Assembly: GCF_900110995.1 (NCBI RefSeq)
Contig: NZ_FOJF01000002.1
Coordinates: 1,612,001-1,676,000 of the forward strand
Length of the DNA: 64,000 nt
Origin: Chitinophaga sp. YR573
Lineage (GTDB): Bacteria > Bacteroidota > Bacteroidia > Chitinophagales > Chitinophagaceae
Reading direction: 5' to 3'
Both the position numbers and the translations under genes were made by a program. The first letter of the stretch is position 1. Every line of letters begins with the position of its first letter. The notes beneath the pieces are model-generated. The model saw only the letters and a program-made list of their open reading frames with translations, was not told the origin of the DNA and did not search any database. Positions 18,498-26,532 of the stretch are shown piece after piece.

Positions 18498-18539
18498 CCG
18501 AAAGATCCGCCGGGGTTACCCCGGCTGGATCACTTTCGG
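18498..18539. terminator. Hairpin between convergent genes
   Basis: A nested stem (C-C-G-A-A-A-G at 18498-18504 pairing with 18533-18539, inner C-C-G-G-G-G/C-C-C-C-G-G) follows the stop of the large T9SS gene by about 14 bp. The T tract is poor on both strands, so terminator activity is probable rather than certain. Confidence 0.5.
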
Positions 18540-18544
18540 AATAA

Positions 18545-19747
18545 TCAGGAGGCTGTCCCGGGTAAACGGGGCAGCCTCTTCTCTGTGACATAGGTTTGAA
18601 TGGCAGAGTACTTGGTTTTTAATTTCAGGAAGTGTTTTTCATACAGTTCGTATGACAGATATGCTACACCACAGGTAGCAATCAGGCCCGTCAACGGGTA
18701 CAATATTTCATATACCGCTACATTCGGCGCATGACCAAATACCTTCATGAAAACAATCAGGAGCAACTGGCAAACGGGTGCATGAAAAAGGTAGATACCA
18801 TAAGAAACCTTTCCCAATACTTTGAGCAGAGGATATTCCAGGTGCAGTATACTATTGGGGGCCACCGCCATCAGCATCAGGTAGCCGAAAAGCGCTGCGT
18901 GAATAAAGTGATCGTAATAATACTTACTGAGAATAGGTACTTTGATAACAGATAACATTACAAGAACAGTAATGATCAGCATGAACCATTGTATACCCGG
19001 CTTCAGTATGGCGTCGAATAATTTGCTGTAGGATTCCCTGTTGAACAGCATGTATGCAGCAAACATTCCCATCCCGAACAATTCCAGTTTATCAAACAGC
19101 AATACGTAGTTGATACCAAACAGCTGCAGTACTGTAAATTTAGCAGGGAAGAAATAAGGCAATACCAGGCAGAGTGTCTTACACAGGAAACCTATGCTTA
19201 ACATTACCACGAATAACAGCTTCAGTCTTTTCCTGAACAATATCAGTAACAAAGGCCATATCAGGTAGAATTGTTCTTCTATACAAACAGACCATGTTAT
19301 TTCAAGGATCCCTTTGTTATAAGGGAAAAATGCCAGCTGGATATTTACCGCAAATAATAAAAGGAACAGCAGGTTGGTGAGGATAGTATGACTATCACCG
19401 AGTGCGGCTATTCCCAGTTTATGCATGATAAAAGGAGAGAGTACGGTCAGTATAATACCATAGGCAAGATACAAAGGCCATATCCTCAGTATTCTCCTGA
19501 TATAAAAGTTCTTAAAATTAATTCCCCCCGTTTGATCATTTTCCTTCATCAGCAGATAGCTGATCAGGAATCCGCTGAGTACAAAGAAAAGGTTCACACC
19601 TACACGACCTGCGTCTTCCAGGAAATGACTTAAGAAGCGCCAGGAAGATACACCGTCTTCAACTTTGAAATACTGCATATGATGCATGACCACCAGGAAG
19701 GCAGCCAGGAATCGTATAGCATCTAAATTTTTAAAATGTACTCTCAT
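18545..19747 (-). CDS. Acyltransferase family 3 membrane protein (OafA-like)
   Basis: This 400-residue protein has about ten membrane helices. The family signature is present: L-D-A-I-R-F-L-A-A near the N-terminus, the presumed catalytic histidine in V-V-M-H-H (22-23), and F-F-V-L-S-G-F-L near 54-61. The family moves acetyl or other acyl groups across or at the inner membrane onto extracytoplasmic sugars. It is the last gene of the nine-gene minus-strand operon, 22 bp after the esterase gene, and is one of three acyltransferases of this type in the locus. The likely role is O-acylation of the exopolysaccharide; donor and site cannot be read. Confidence 0.88.
   Translation of the reverse strand: MRVHFKNLDAIRFLAAFLVVMHHMQYFKVEDGVSSWRFLSHFLEDAGRVGVNLFFVLSGFLISYLLMKENDQTGGINFKNFYIRRILRIWPLYLAYGIILTVLSPFIMHKLGIAALGDSHTILTNLLFLLLFAVNIQLAFFPYNKGILEITWSVCIEEQFYLIWPLLLILFRKRLKLLFVVMLSIGFLCKTLCLVLPYFFPAKFTVLQLFGINYVLLFDKLELFGMGMFAAYMLFNRESYSKLFDAILKPGIQWFMLIITVLVMLSVIKVPILSKYYYDHFIHAALFGYLMLMAVAPNSILHLEYPLLKVLGKVSYGIYLFHAPVCQLLLIVFMKVFGHAPNVAVYEILYPLTGLIATCGVAYLSYELYEKHFLKLKTKYSAIQTYVTEKRLPRLPGTAS
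18549..18580. terminator. Second hairpin, overlapping the acyltransferase 3' end
   Basis: An 11-bp stem (18549-18559 with 18568-18578, one wobble) is followed on the plus strand by TTCTCT. It lies inside the last codons of the minus-strand acyltransferase, so that protein's final residues (around P-R-L-P-G-T-A-S) are encoded by the hairpin. It may end rightward transcription of the T9SS gene. Confidence 0.5.
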
Positions 19748-19769
19748 TGGGGGGATGTAAAAATTAATA

Positions 19770-20561
19770 TTACTTTTTATACTGAAGCATCCATTCGTAA
19801 ATGTTCATGCCATATTTCCTGTACGCCGTATCGTATTGTTCTTTCCAGCTGTGATGTGCAAAGCCATCCAGTACTGTTACTTTAGCCAGGTTAGGCTTGT
19901 AGGTATTAGTGCTGTCTTTGTAGCGTTCACAATTTTCCAGGAAATGCAGTTCTTCTGTACCCGCCAGATACCAGCAGGGGATATTGGCATCAGCCACCAG
20001 TTTGAACTGTGTAAGATTTTTATCGTCAATAGATGCAACTGACATCGGCACTGCTGCAGCGAAACGGGCAGAGAGGGCGGCGTTATCAGTGATTGCCATT
20101 ACACTTGCCCAGCCACCGGCGCTATAACCTGTAAGATAGATACGGGAACGGTCTATACGGTAGCGTTTCTCCACATCATCCAGCATGCGTCTTATCTCAT
20201 CCGGTTTTAATCCCCAGTTCGGAGCCTGGGGAGCCACTACTATAAACTTGTATAATTTGCCATCTGCCGGATTTACGGCTTGCATTTTCTCACCGTTGTT
20301 AATCCAGTAGGGGATACCTTCCAGTAGCAACTTTTGCAGGTTGTTACCCGATTTGCTTTTTCCGTGCAGAAAAATAATCAACGGGTAATCTTTTTTCGTT
20401 TTTGCATATTCATCGGGCAGGGCAAGTAAGGCATGTACTTTACCCCATGCCGTAACATTCACCATAATACTGTCCATATGACGTTGAGCAAATGCAGTGG
20501 AGGGAGCCTGCAGCCACCAGATAAAAAGCAGTATTAAAAAAGCACGAATTGTTTTCAACAT
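19770..20561 (-). CDS. Secreted esterase, paralog of the T9SS esterase module
   Basis: This 263-residue protein has a signal peptide (cleavage near A-F-A-Q, 25) and an alpha/beta-hydrolase domain. Ser147 lies in G-Y-S-A-G-G and His236/237 near the end. The acid position aligning to Asp204 of the 14009 protein is Glu204. Both proteins share R-I-Y-L-T-G and N-I-Y-E-W-M-L-Q-Y with the same residue spacing, so they arose from one module. It lacks a T9SS domain and should stay in the periplasm. The ATG at 20561 is preferred over an upstream TTG. It sits between the TolC-like and acyltransferase genes and probably removes acyl groups from polymer in transit. Confidence 0.8.
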   Translation of the reverse strand: MLKTIRAFLILLFIWWLQAPSTAFAQRHMDSIMVNVTAWGKVHALLALPDEYAKTKKDYPLIIFLHGKSKSGNNLQKLLLEGIPYWINNGEKMQAVNPADGKLYKFIVVAPQAPNWGLKPDEIRRMLDDVEKRYRIDRSRIYLTGYSAGGWASVMAITDNAALSARFAAAVPMSVASIDDKNLTQFKLVADANIPCWYLAGTEELHFLENCERYKDSTNTYKPNLAKVTVLDGFAHHSWKEQYDTAYRKYGMNIYEWMLQYKK

Positions 20562-20583
20562 GATAATCAATTAATCTTAATAA

Positions 20584-21288
20584 TTACTGGGCGATAACAT
20601 CCTCCAGTCTCACACCGATAATCTCTTCTATTTCCAGTTTAACATTGCTTAAATCCCTTTCCAGTGACAGTTTTTTGTTTCTGTCGTCGTTATAACGCTG
20701 AGACGTGCTGGTATACGATTCGTAAGAAATACTACCGCTTGCCAGTTTGGTTTCTGCTGTCTGAAAAGCTGTGTAATCATCTTCAGTGATCTCGTTCTGT
20801 AAAGTCAGCATTTCTTTGGTCATCAGGTAATCGTGGTATTTAGAGAGTACCATTGCTTTCACCTGACGTCTTGCTACTTCCTGTTCTGCTGTAGCGATGT
20901 CCACATTTTTACGGGCAACTTTTACATCACTGCCTTTACCTACCAGGGAACCTAATGGTACATTGATACCCACGTTCCACAGCGGATAATAGATCTGGTT
21001 ACGGATATCGGTAGTGCTGCTGCTTTTGTATGTTTTCAGGGTCACCTCATTAAGGTTGGCACTTAATGTTACATAGTTGAGCCAGTTAGCGCCTGCCTTG
21101 TGTAATTCGGCTACGGTTTTATCTCTTTCGTAGTCTCTTACTTTTATGGATGGATTGTTGTATGCCAGTTGTACCAGTTTGTTTTTGATATCATCTTGTG
21201 TAGCATCTTTCACTGGCTTGGTTGTTTGTGCCTTCAGTCCTAAGGCAGCAATAATTAGCAGAGATGAGCAAATCAAGTTCTTTTTCAT
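20584..21288 (-). CDS. Half-length TolC-like periplasmic/outer-membrane protein
   Basis: This 234-residue protein has a signal peptide (cleavage near L-K-A-Q) and long helices with a beta segment between them, as in one repeat of TolC-family outer-membrane factors (usually 400-480 residues with two repeats). Helix patterns such as A-V-A-R-K-N-V-x-I-A-T-A-E-Q-E and the S-G-S-I-S-Y-E-S-Y turn fit that family. A half-size protein would need to assemble as a hexamer to form a barrel. It lies directly after the polymerase gene in the polysaccharide operon, where an exporter would be expected. No frameshift is visible; the short length seems genuine. Confidence 0.6.
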   Translation of the reverse strand: MKKNLICSSLLIIAALGLKAQTTKPVKDATQDDIKNKLVQLAYNNPSIKVRDYERDKTVAELHKAGANWLNYVTLSANLNEVTLKTYKSSSTTDIRNQIYYPLWNVGINVPLGSLVGKGSDVKVARKNVDIATAEQEVARRQVKAMVLSKYHDYLMTKEMLTLQNEITEDDYTAFQTAETKLASGSISYESYTSTSQRYNDDRNKKLSLERDLSNVKLEIEEIIGVRLEDVIAQ

Positions 21289-21323
21289 GTTGTTGTTGTT
21301 TTTAATCTTTTAGCAGACGTTGT

Positions 21324-22781
21324 TTATGAGGTTTGTTCGAAATTTTTAAGTTTTACGATGACGGCCATTGTGCCATAAAAGAAAAAGGCGCCGGGCAGCT
21401 GACCTATTGCCACCTGTGCATATTGTGCGATCATATAGGCAAACAGGCCGGCTACAATGCCCACATAGATCGTCCTTATTTCTTTGGACTTGCTGGCGTA
21501 GTAATTACGTACGCCTACCTGCAGCATGGTAAAGAACATGAACAATGTGTATGCGAGACCAATAGGGCCGGTTTCCAGCGCTGCACGCAGATAACCACTA
21601 TCCGGCGGAAACCCTGCCAGGGGATGCCCCGGATTGTATTGTAATCCTAATACGCCACTGGTAGCTACACCACCACCTAACGGGTGACTGTGCATATAAG
21701 GCCGGATCATTTCACGGTTATTGTCACGTACGTTCATCGATTCATCATCAGTGAGCTGGAACGATGTACGTACACGGTTGACGGTATTATTACTGTAAAA
21801 AGGACCAAAGATCAATGCCACGAAGAACAGTATAAAACCTGCCATAAAGAGCAGTGTTTTACGGTTGGTGATGGTCATTAATGCGTAGATACAGAGTCCG
21901 GCAGGAATGATAAAGTAAGCGGTACGGGTACCGGAATATGCCATACCCAGTGTCATGAATATAATGCCGAATATAAGCAGCCAGCGCCGCTTTGGCCTTT
22001 CTTCATTCAGTGCTGCAACTATTCCGTATACGATGCTGATAGCCATCAGGATGCCATAAGCAGTAGGATCGGAGAGGAAGGAAAACTTACGGATCTCACC
22101 ACCCTGGTAATAGAGTTTGTACCTGATAGGATCACTCATCACCCAGTCGTTTTCAAAACCCAGTAATCCGAACCATTGCTGAAAGCATCCGTATATTCCG
22201 GCGAGGATGGAAAGGAATAACCACAGTTTCATAAAATCCTGTACATCTTTTTTAGTGTTAAAGACGTGCAGCCCTACGAAATAGATCATGACGAAATTCA
22301 GGAATTTCCTCATGGTGAAAACCCAGCCTGCTACCGAATACATAGATGGATTGAATAGTTCAATCATCAGGAACCCGAAATTAATAATATAGACGTAGGT
22401 GATAGGACTGTTGAAGTATTGCCATAAACGTTGTTTATGGATGGTCTTCTTGTAATAAGCGCCTATAAATGTTACCGCAAGCAATACATCCACCACTACA
22501 CCCGTGGGTACGTCATCATTTGTGAAGCGCTTGAAGTAGAACATGAAGAAGGAAAACACCATTGTGATAATAAATCCCATTCGTGTATTAAACAGGGCTA
22601 TCAGCGTAAGGGCGGCTCCTATCAGTCCTGCAATGATGATGAATCCAAAGCGGTAATCGCCAAATCCTATTACCAGACTAAATACTACTGCAATCAGTAG
22701 CATGACAGCATATGCCAGAGGAGAGTCCAGTAATCTGGCTCCTTTAAACCACTTCGTTTTATGTGAATAAGCTATGCTCAT
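21324..22781 (-). CDS. O-antigen ligase/polymerase (Wzy/WaaL-type) membrane protein
   Basis: This 485-residue protein has about eleven membrane helices and one large extracytoplasmic loop in the C-terminal half (about 340-410), which carries R-P-Y-M-H-S-H-P-L-G-G-G. A loop with conserved Arg/His of this kind is typical of the Wzy_C/WaaL superfamily. It would polymerise lipid-linked repeat units or ligate chains on the periplasmic face. The gene starts 14 bp after the small membrane peptide and 35 bp before the TolC-like gene. Given Wzx- and Wzc-type partners in the same operon, Wzy (polymerase) is the more likely role. Confidence 0.85.
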   Translation of the reverse strand: MSIAYSHKTKWFKGARLLDSPLAYAVMLLIAVVFSLVIGFGDYRFGFIIIAGLIGAALTLIALFNTRMGFIITMVFSFFMFYFKRFTNDDVPTGVVVDVLLAVTFIGAYYKKTIHKQRLWQYFNSPITYVYIINFGFLMIELFNPSMYSVAGWVFTMRKFLNFVMIYFVGLHVFNTKKDVQDFMKLWLFLSILAGIYGCFQQWFGLLGFENDWVMSDPIRYKLYYQGGEIRKFSFLSDPTAYGILMAISIVYGIVAALNEERPKRRWLLIFGIIFMTLGMAYSGTRTAYFIIPAGLCIYALMTITNRKTLLFMAGFILFFVALIFGPFYSNNTVNRVRTSFQLTDDESMNVRDNNREMIRPYMHSHPLGGGVATSGVLGLQYNPGHPLAGFPPDSGYLRAALETGPIGLAYTLFMFFTMLQVGVRNYYASKSKEIRTIYVGIVAGLFAYMIAQYAQVAIGQLPGAFFFYGTMAVIVKLKNFEQTS

Positions 22782-22795
22782 AATATCATCTTGTT

Positions 22796-22900
22796 TCAGA
22801 AAAACACTACTTTCAAAAAAAGGAAGATCATGGTGAGTGCGATGAATGTCAGCACGATGATTTCCAGTATCCGGTCGTCCGAGAATCTGTTGTCTGTCAT
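22796..22900 (-). CDS. 34-residue single-span membrane peptide
   Basis: A short frame starts at 22900-22898 and overlaps the upstream glycosyltransferase stop by 4 bp (ATGA), a strong sign of translational coupling. The peptide has a polar N-terminus (M-T-D-N-R-F-S-D-D-R) followed by about 23 hydrophobic residues rich in Ile, Leu, Phe and Val, ending V-V-F-F. It should insert as one helix with its N-terminus in the cytoplasm. It fills the 115-bp gap before the polymerase gene exactly. No family is recognised. It may stabilise or regulate the polymerase or flippase. It is too short for default gene callers. Confidence 0.6.
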   Translation of the reverse strand: MTDNRFSDDRILEIIVLTFIALTMIFLFLKVVFF

Positions 22901-24105
22901 AATAATGCGTTTTGCAAATGTTTTCCCATTTCAGCTACACAATTCTCCCAGGTGTGGGATAAGGCAAATGTTACCCGTTTTACCCTGATGCTGCTTTGTG
23001 TGTCTTCCTGTAATGCAGCGGTGATCCTGCCGATGTACTCTTCACGGTTAGCGCAGAGGTATACGTAAGGCGCAAACATCTGCATGGCGGCGGTATCTGT
23101 TGCCACTACCGGTTTACCCAGTGCCAGGTATTCGTCTATTTTGCGCGGGTAGTTCCCGATGGTCATATCGTTGATCACCTGCGGATTGATGCATACGTCA
23201 AAACTGTTGATGTAGGCTGGCAGTTGTTCCGGTGGGCGATTACCCGTGAAATGGACATTTGGCAGCTGGTGTAATTTGCTTTTACGGAAGGCCTCATCTT
23301 CCGGTCCTACCAGAACAAGGTTCCAGGAGGGCATTTGCGCTGCAATATCTTCCAGCAGGGTAATATCAAGCCTTGCAGCCAGTAACGCCCCTACGTAGCC
23401 TATAATGGGCCTTTGTATAGCCTTTACATCTTCAGGTGTTCCCGGTACCGGTGCTTTTAGCCAGTCGAAGTCACAACCCTGTCCTATATCAAAAGACAGT
23501 TCGTTATGCTCCTGTGCGTATTGTGCCAGGTAAGCCGAGTTAGCTGTTACGATGGTAGACTTCTTCATCAGTGCTGCTTCCAGCCGGGCCCCATGCTTTT
23601 TGAAATAGGGCTGACTGGTAAGTTTATCTCTGATGTAATAGATGGTTTCCTGTACACCATCCAGTAACTCCGGAAAATACACTGCACGGAAAAAGTCGTT
23701 ATCAATGAAAAGAAGGGTGTCTTTAAATCCCAGTCTTTTTGTTGCCTGGTTGATTTCTTTAGCCAGTCGTTTATTGTTGATATAATTAAAGCGGTCGAAT
23801 ATACCCGGGAAAGGGATCCAGTTGATGGATTCGAGAACGGTCCTCGGGTCCAGTGTCCACAAAGTATCATTCACCGGGTTGATGTCGTTGGCTTTACCAT
23901 GCAGGCTGTTGAGACGGGTCTGCACCATTTCATCTTTTGGTGTGCGTAGTGCAGAGATCCTGTCGAGCGCACGGTTTACATACAACACACGGTTGTGACG
24001 TGACATTTCCAGTGCCATGTTCTTACAGTTGCTGCCGATTTTTATATCCCAGGCCTGTAAGCCTACTACAATAATGTCCCTGTTCCTGATCATCGTGTTT
24101 TCCAT
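22897..24105 (-). CDS. Glycosyltransferase, GT-B fold (GT4-like)
   Basis: This 402-residue cytoplasmic protein has a C-terminal half with the GT-B donor-site pattern: I-G-Y-V-G-A-L near 225, N-V-H-F-T-G-N-R-P-P-E-Q-L-P-A-Y, then D-V-C-I-N-P and K-I-D-E-Y-L-A-L-G-K-P-V-V-A-T-D. The catalytic E-x7-E is replaced by a K-x-D-E-Y-L type motif, as in some teichuronic acid/TuaH-like members. It would add a sugar to the lipid-linked repeat unit. It overlaps the flippase gene by 16 bp and the small peptide by 4 bp. Donor and acceptor are unknown. Confidence 0.85.
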   Translation of the reverse strand: MENTMIRNRDIIVVGLQAWDIKIGSNCKNMALEMSRHNRVLYVNRALDRISALRTPKDEMVQTRLNSLHGKANDINPVNDTLWTLDPRTVLESINWIPFPGIFDRFNYINNKRLAKEINQATKRLGFKDTLLFIDNDFFRAVYFPELLDGVQETIYYIRDKLTSQPYFKKHGARLEAALMKKSTIVTANSAYLAQYAQEHNELSFDIGQGCDFDWLKAPVPGTPEDVKAIQRPIIGYVGALLAARLDITLLEDIAAQMPSWNLVLVGPEDEAFRKSKLHQLPNVHFTGNRPPEQLPAYINSFDVCINPQVINDMTIGNYPRKIDEYLALGKPVVATDTAAMQMFAPYVYLCANREEYIGRITAALQEDTQSSIRVKRVTFALSHTWENCVAEMGKHLQNALL

Positions 24106-25439
24106 TTTAAGAAGTAACGTTGCTGAACAACAGATAACATTTCAGGATAGAACTGCAGGCAGTATTTGAATACGTTCAGCAGGTTTACATTCAACTTACG
24201 GTAAAGGATCACCTGTGTGATGATGAAACAGATACTGTAGGAAGTCATGGTGCCATAAGCCGCGCCCATTAATCCCATCTGACGGGTAAAATACATGCAG
24301 ATGAAGATGTTGCAGGCAGCTACTATTGTATTGACAAGAAAGTTTGTTTTAGGTGCACCGATAGAATCCATGATAGTTCCGAACTGTTTGATAAAGGGAA
24401 GGAACAGACCATAGAAAATTGTTACCTGCAGGATAGGTACTGCATCCAGGTATTTATGTCCGGCGATGATCGTTATAATCAGTTTGGGCAGGAGCATAAT
24501 CACGAGACTGGCAGGTATGGCAATACCCAGTATGGAGCCTACTGCTTTTTCGTAGTAGTACTTTACCATCTCCATGTTACCGTCTTCCATCATCTTCGCT
24601 GTCTTGGGGAAAAGGATATCTCCCAGTACCTGTGAAGGCACATCCACCAGGTTGGAGATGCGCAGGCAAACACCATACAATGCTACGGCGGAAGTAGACA
24701 GGTAAGATGAAATGATAAACTGGTCTGTATTGCGGAAAATGGAAGAGCTGATGTTTGTACCGAATACGAACTTTCCAAAGTGCCATAGTTTTCCTAACCA
24801 TGCTTTGTTGAGTTTCATATTACGATAGAGGAACTTCCTTGCAAAGAAGGCAGATACCAGTGTGCCGCATAAAAGTCCTGCATCAAAATAACAGATCAGG
24901 TAAGTGAGTGAAATGTTACCTATGAACAGGAGATGGAATACAATGAGCAGGAAAGAGATTCCCTGTCTGCTCAGGTAACCCCAGAAGATACCTCTGAAGT
25001 CCGCATTCGCGTTCTGTGTCCATTCAAAGTGTGAGAATGGAATGAGCAACAGTAAACCTGGCAGGAAGAGATACATCACCATGGCAAGCGAAGGCGCTTT
25101 CAGTAAGATACTTACCGGATGCATAAATACAGCTATCAGCAATCCTATCAGCAGGGTGATGCTGATATTGAGGTAGAGAGCCGCAGATTGTATATGTGGA
25201 TGTTCCTCTGCCTGATGGCCATTGATATATTTAATCACTGCATTTTTGATCAGTGATTGTCTGACGATTTCGATGATACCCGTGTATACAAGAAACAGAT
25301 TCCAGACACCCATGTCGGATTTAGTCAGTGAGCGGGTTAATACCAGCACGCTTCCTATACCGAACAGTAGTACTGCGATTTTCTGTAATCCGCTGTATAT
25401 GCCGGATTTCAGCCAGTAGGTGTATTTTGGGTCACTCAT
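24090..25439 (-). CDS. Polysaccharide flippase (Wzx/MATE-like)
   Basis: This 449-residue protein has about twelve to fourteen membrane helices in the oligosaccharide-flippase pattern. The N-terminal half carries S-L-T-K-S-D-M-G-V-W-N-L-F and the middle Y-Y-E-K-A-V-G-S-I-L. Such proteins move undecaprenyl-linked repeat units across the inner membrane. It lies between an acyltransferase gene (1 bp away) and a glycosyltransferase gene (16-bp overlap). The call rests on topology, N-terminal pattern and context rather than on one diagnostic motif. Confidence 0.85.
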   Translation of the reverse strand: MSDPKYTYWLKSGIYSGLQKIAVLLFGIGSVLVLTRSLTKSDMGVWNLFLVYTGIIEIVRQSLIKNAVIKYINGHQAEEHPHIQSAALYLNISITLLIGLLIAVFMHPVSILLKAPSLAMVMYLFLPGLLLLIPFSHFEWTQNANADFRGIFWGYLSRQGISFLLIVFHLLFIGNISLTYLICYFDAGLLCGTLVSAFFARKFLYRNMKLNKAWLGKLWHFGKFVFGTNISSSIFRNTDQFIISSYLSTSAVALYGVCLRISNLVDVPSQVLGDILFPKTAKMMEDGNMEMVKYYYEKAVGSILGIAIPASLVIMLLPKLIITIIAGHKYLDAVPILQVTIFYGLFLPFIKQFGTIMDSIGAPKTNFLVNTIVAACNIFICMYFTRQMGLMGAAYGTMTSYSICFIITQVILYRKLNVNLLNVFKYCLQFYPEMLSVVQQRYFLKWKTR

Positions 25440-25440
25440 T

Positions 25441-26532
25441 TTAGTTGGTTCGTACTGTTTTTAATTGCACAGGCCTTTCCAGGCTATACAGCCACCATGC
25501 GCCGATGCGCATTGCAAACTTGTATAGCAGTATAGGGATCACTACGGCAAAACACAGGCAGATCAGCAATAATGCCGGTAACCAGGTAAGGCCAAAGACT
25601 TTCACAAGTACCATGCGTACCGCAGATGCTACCAGCACATGTGATACATAGATGTACAATGAATGAAAACCAGCAACGCGTAACAGTTTAAAGCTGTCGT
25701 AACGTTGCAGGATAAATGAAATATTGATCATGAATGCACATCCCACCAGAGCGATTACTGCAAACAGTAAGGGCTGGTGTTGTTCTACAAACAGGTTATC
25801 CTTCATGGCCAGGTTGCTGTACAGGAAGTAATATTGTCCGATTACAAAGAAGGGCAGGAGACAGGCGAATAATTTCCAGGAGCTGTATACCGGGTATTTA
25901 CTGCTGTCCAGGATCTTATCTGCTACCAGCTCTCCGATAGCGAAGAAGAGGTAGAAGTGACAGATGTCATAGAGAAAACCCAGGTCTATCTGCTTAACGG
26001 AAACATAATCGGAGAATATGTACAGTATAAAACCTATGATCAGTTGATGCCAAACTTTGAAGTGCAGTTTTTCCCTTGTAAGTATATAGATCACTGTTAC
26101 ATTAAACAGTGCGTACAGGTACCAGAACTGATCAATCATCCTTGGATATAATATCACATATCCGTAATCTATCCAGCTGCGGTTGGCATTTACATATTTC
26201 CCCAACAGCAATTGCAGTGTGATCTGTATAACAGACCATAGCAGGTATGGGTATAAAAGGATACTCACCTTATTGATGATTAAACTTTTCACTCCCCTTT
26301 TAGCCAGGCTTTTTGCGATGAATACACCAGACAGAATGAAGAACAGCGGCATCCTGAAACTGTAAAAGATAATGTTCGCATGCTCCAGCCAGCTATACTG
26401 AGCCGCTTCTACACCAGAGCGGGATATACCTTCAAAGATATGACGGTATAGTACCAGTATAATGGCAATGCCCCTTGCATAGTCTATCCATGCAAGGCGA
26501 TTACCTTTAAGATTTGGAAGCGCGGCGCTCAT
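25441..26532 (-). CDS. Acyltransferase family 3 membrane protein
   Basis: This 363-residue protein has about ten helices, the N-terminal R-L-A-W-I-D-Y-A-R-G-I-A-I signature, the presumed catalytic His31 (V-L-Y-R-H) and F-R-M-P-L-F-F-I-L-S-G. It is probably an inner-membrane O-acyltransferase acting on the polysaccharide repeat unit. Its ATG overlaps the stop of the Wzc-like gene (TAATG), so the two are translationally coupled. It is the second of three acyltransferases in the locus and is not a close copy of the other two. Confidence 0.88.
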   Translation of the reverse strand: MSAALPNLKGNRLAWIDYARGIAIILVLYRHIFEGISRSGVEAAQYSWLEHANIIFYSFRMPLFFILSGVFIAKSLAKRGVKSLIINKVSILLYPYLLWSVIQITLQLLLGKYVNANRSWIDYGYVILYPRMIDQFWYLYALFNVTVIYILTREKLHFKVWHQLIIGFILYIFSDYVSVKQIDLGFLYDICHFYLFFAIGELVADKILDSSKYPVYSSWKLFACLLPFFVIGQYYFLYSNLAMKDNLFVEQHQPLLFAVIALVGCAFMINISFILQRYDSFKLLRVAGFHSLYIYVSHVLVASAVRMVLVKVFGLTWLPALLLICLCFAVVIPILLYKFAMRIGAWWLYSLERPVQLKTVRTN

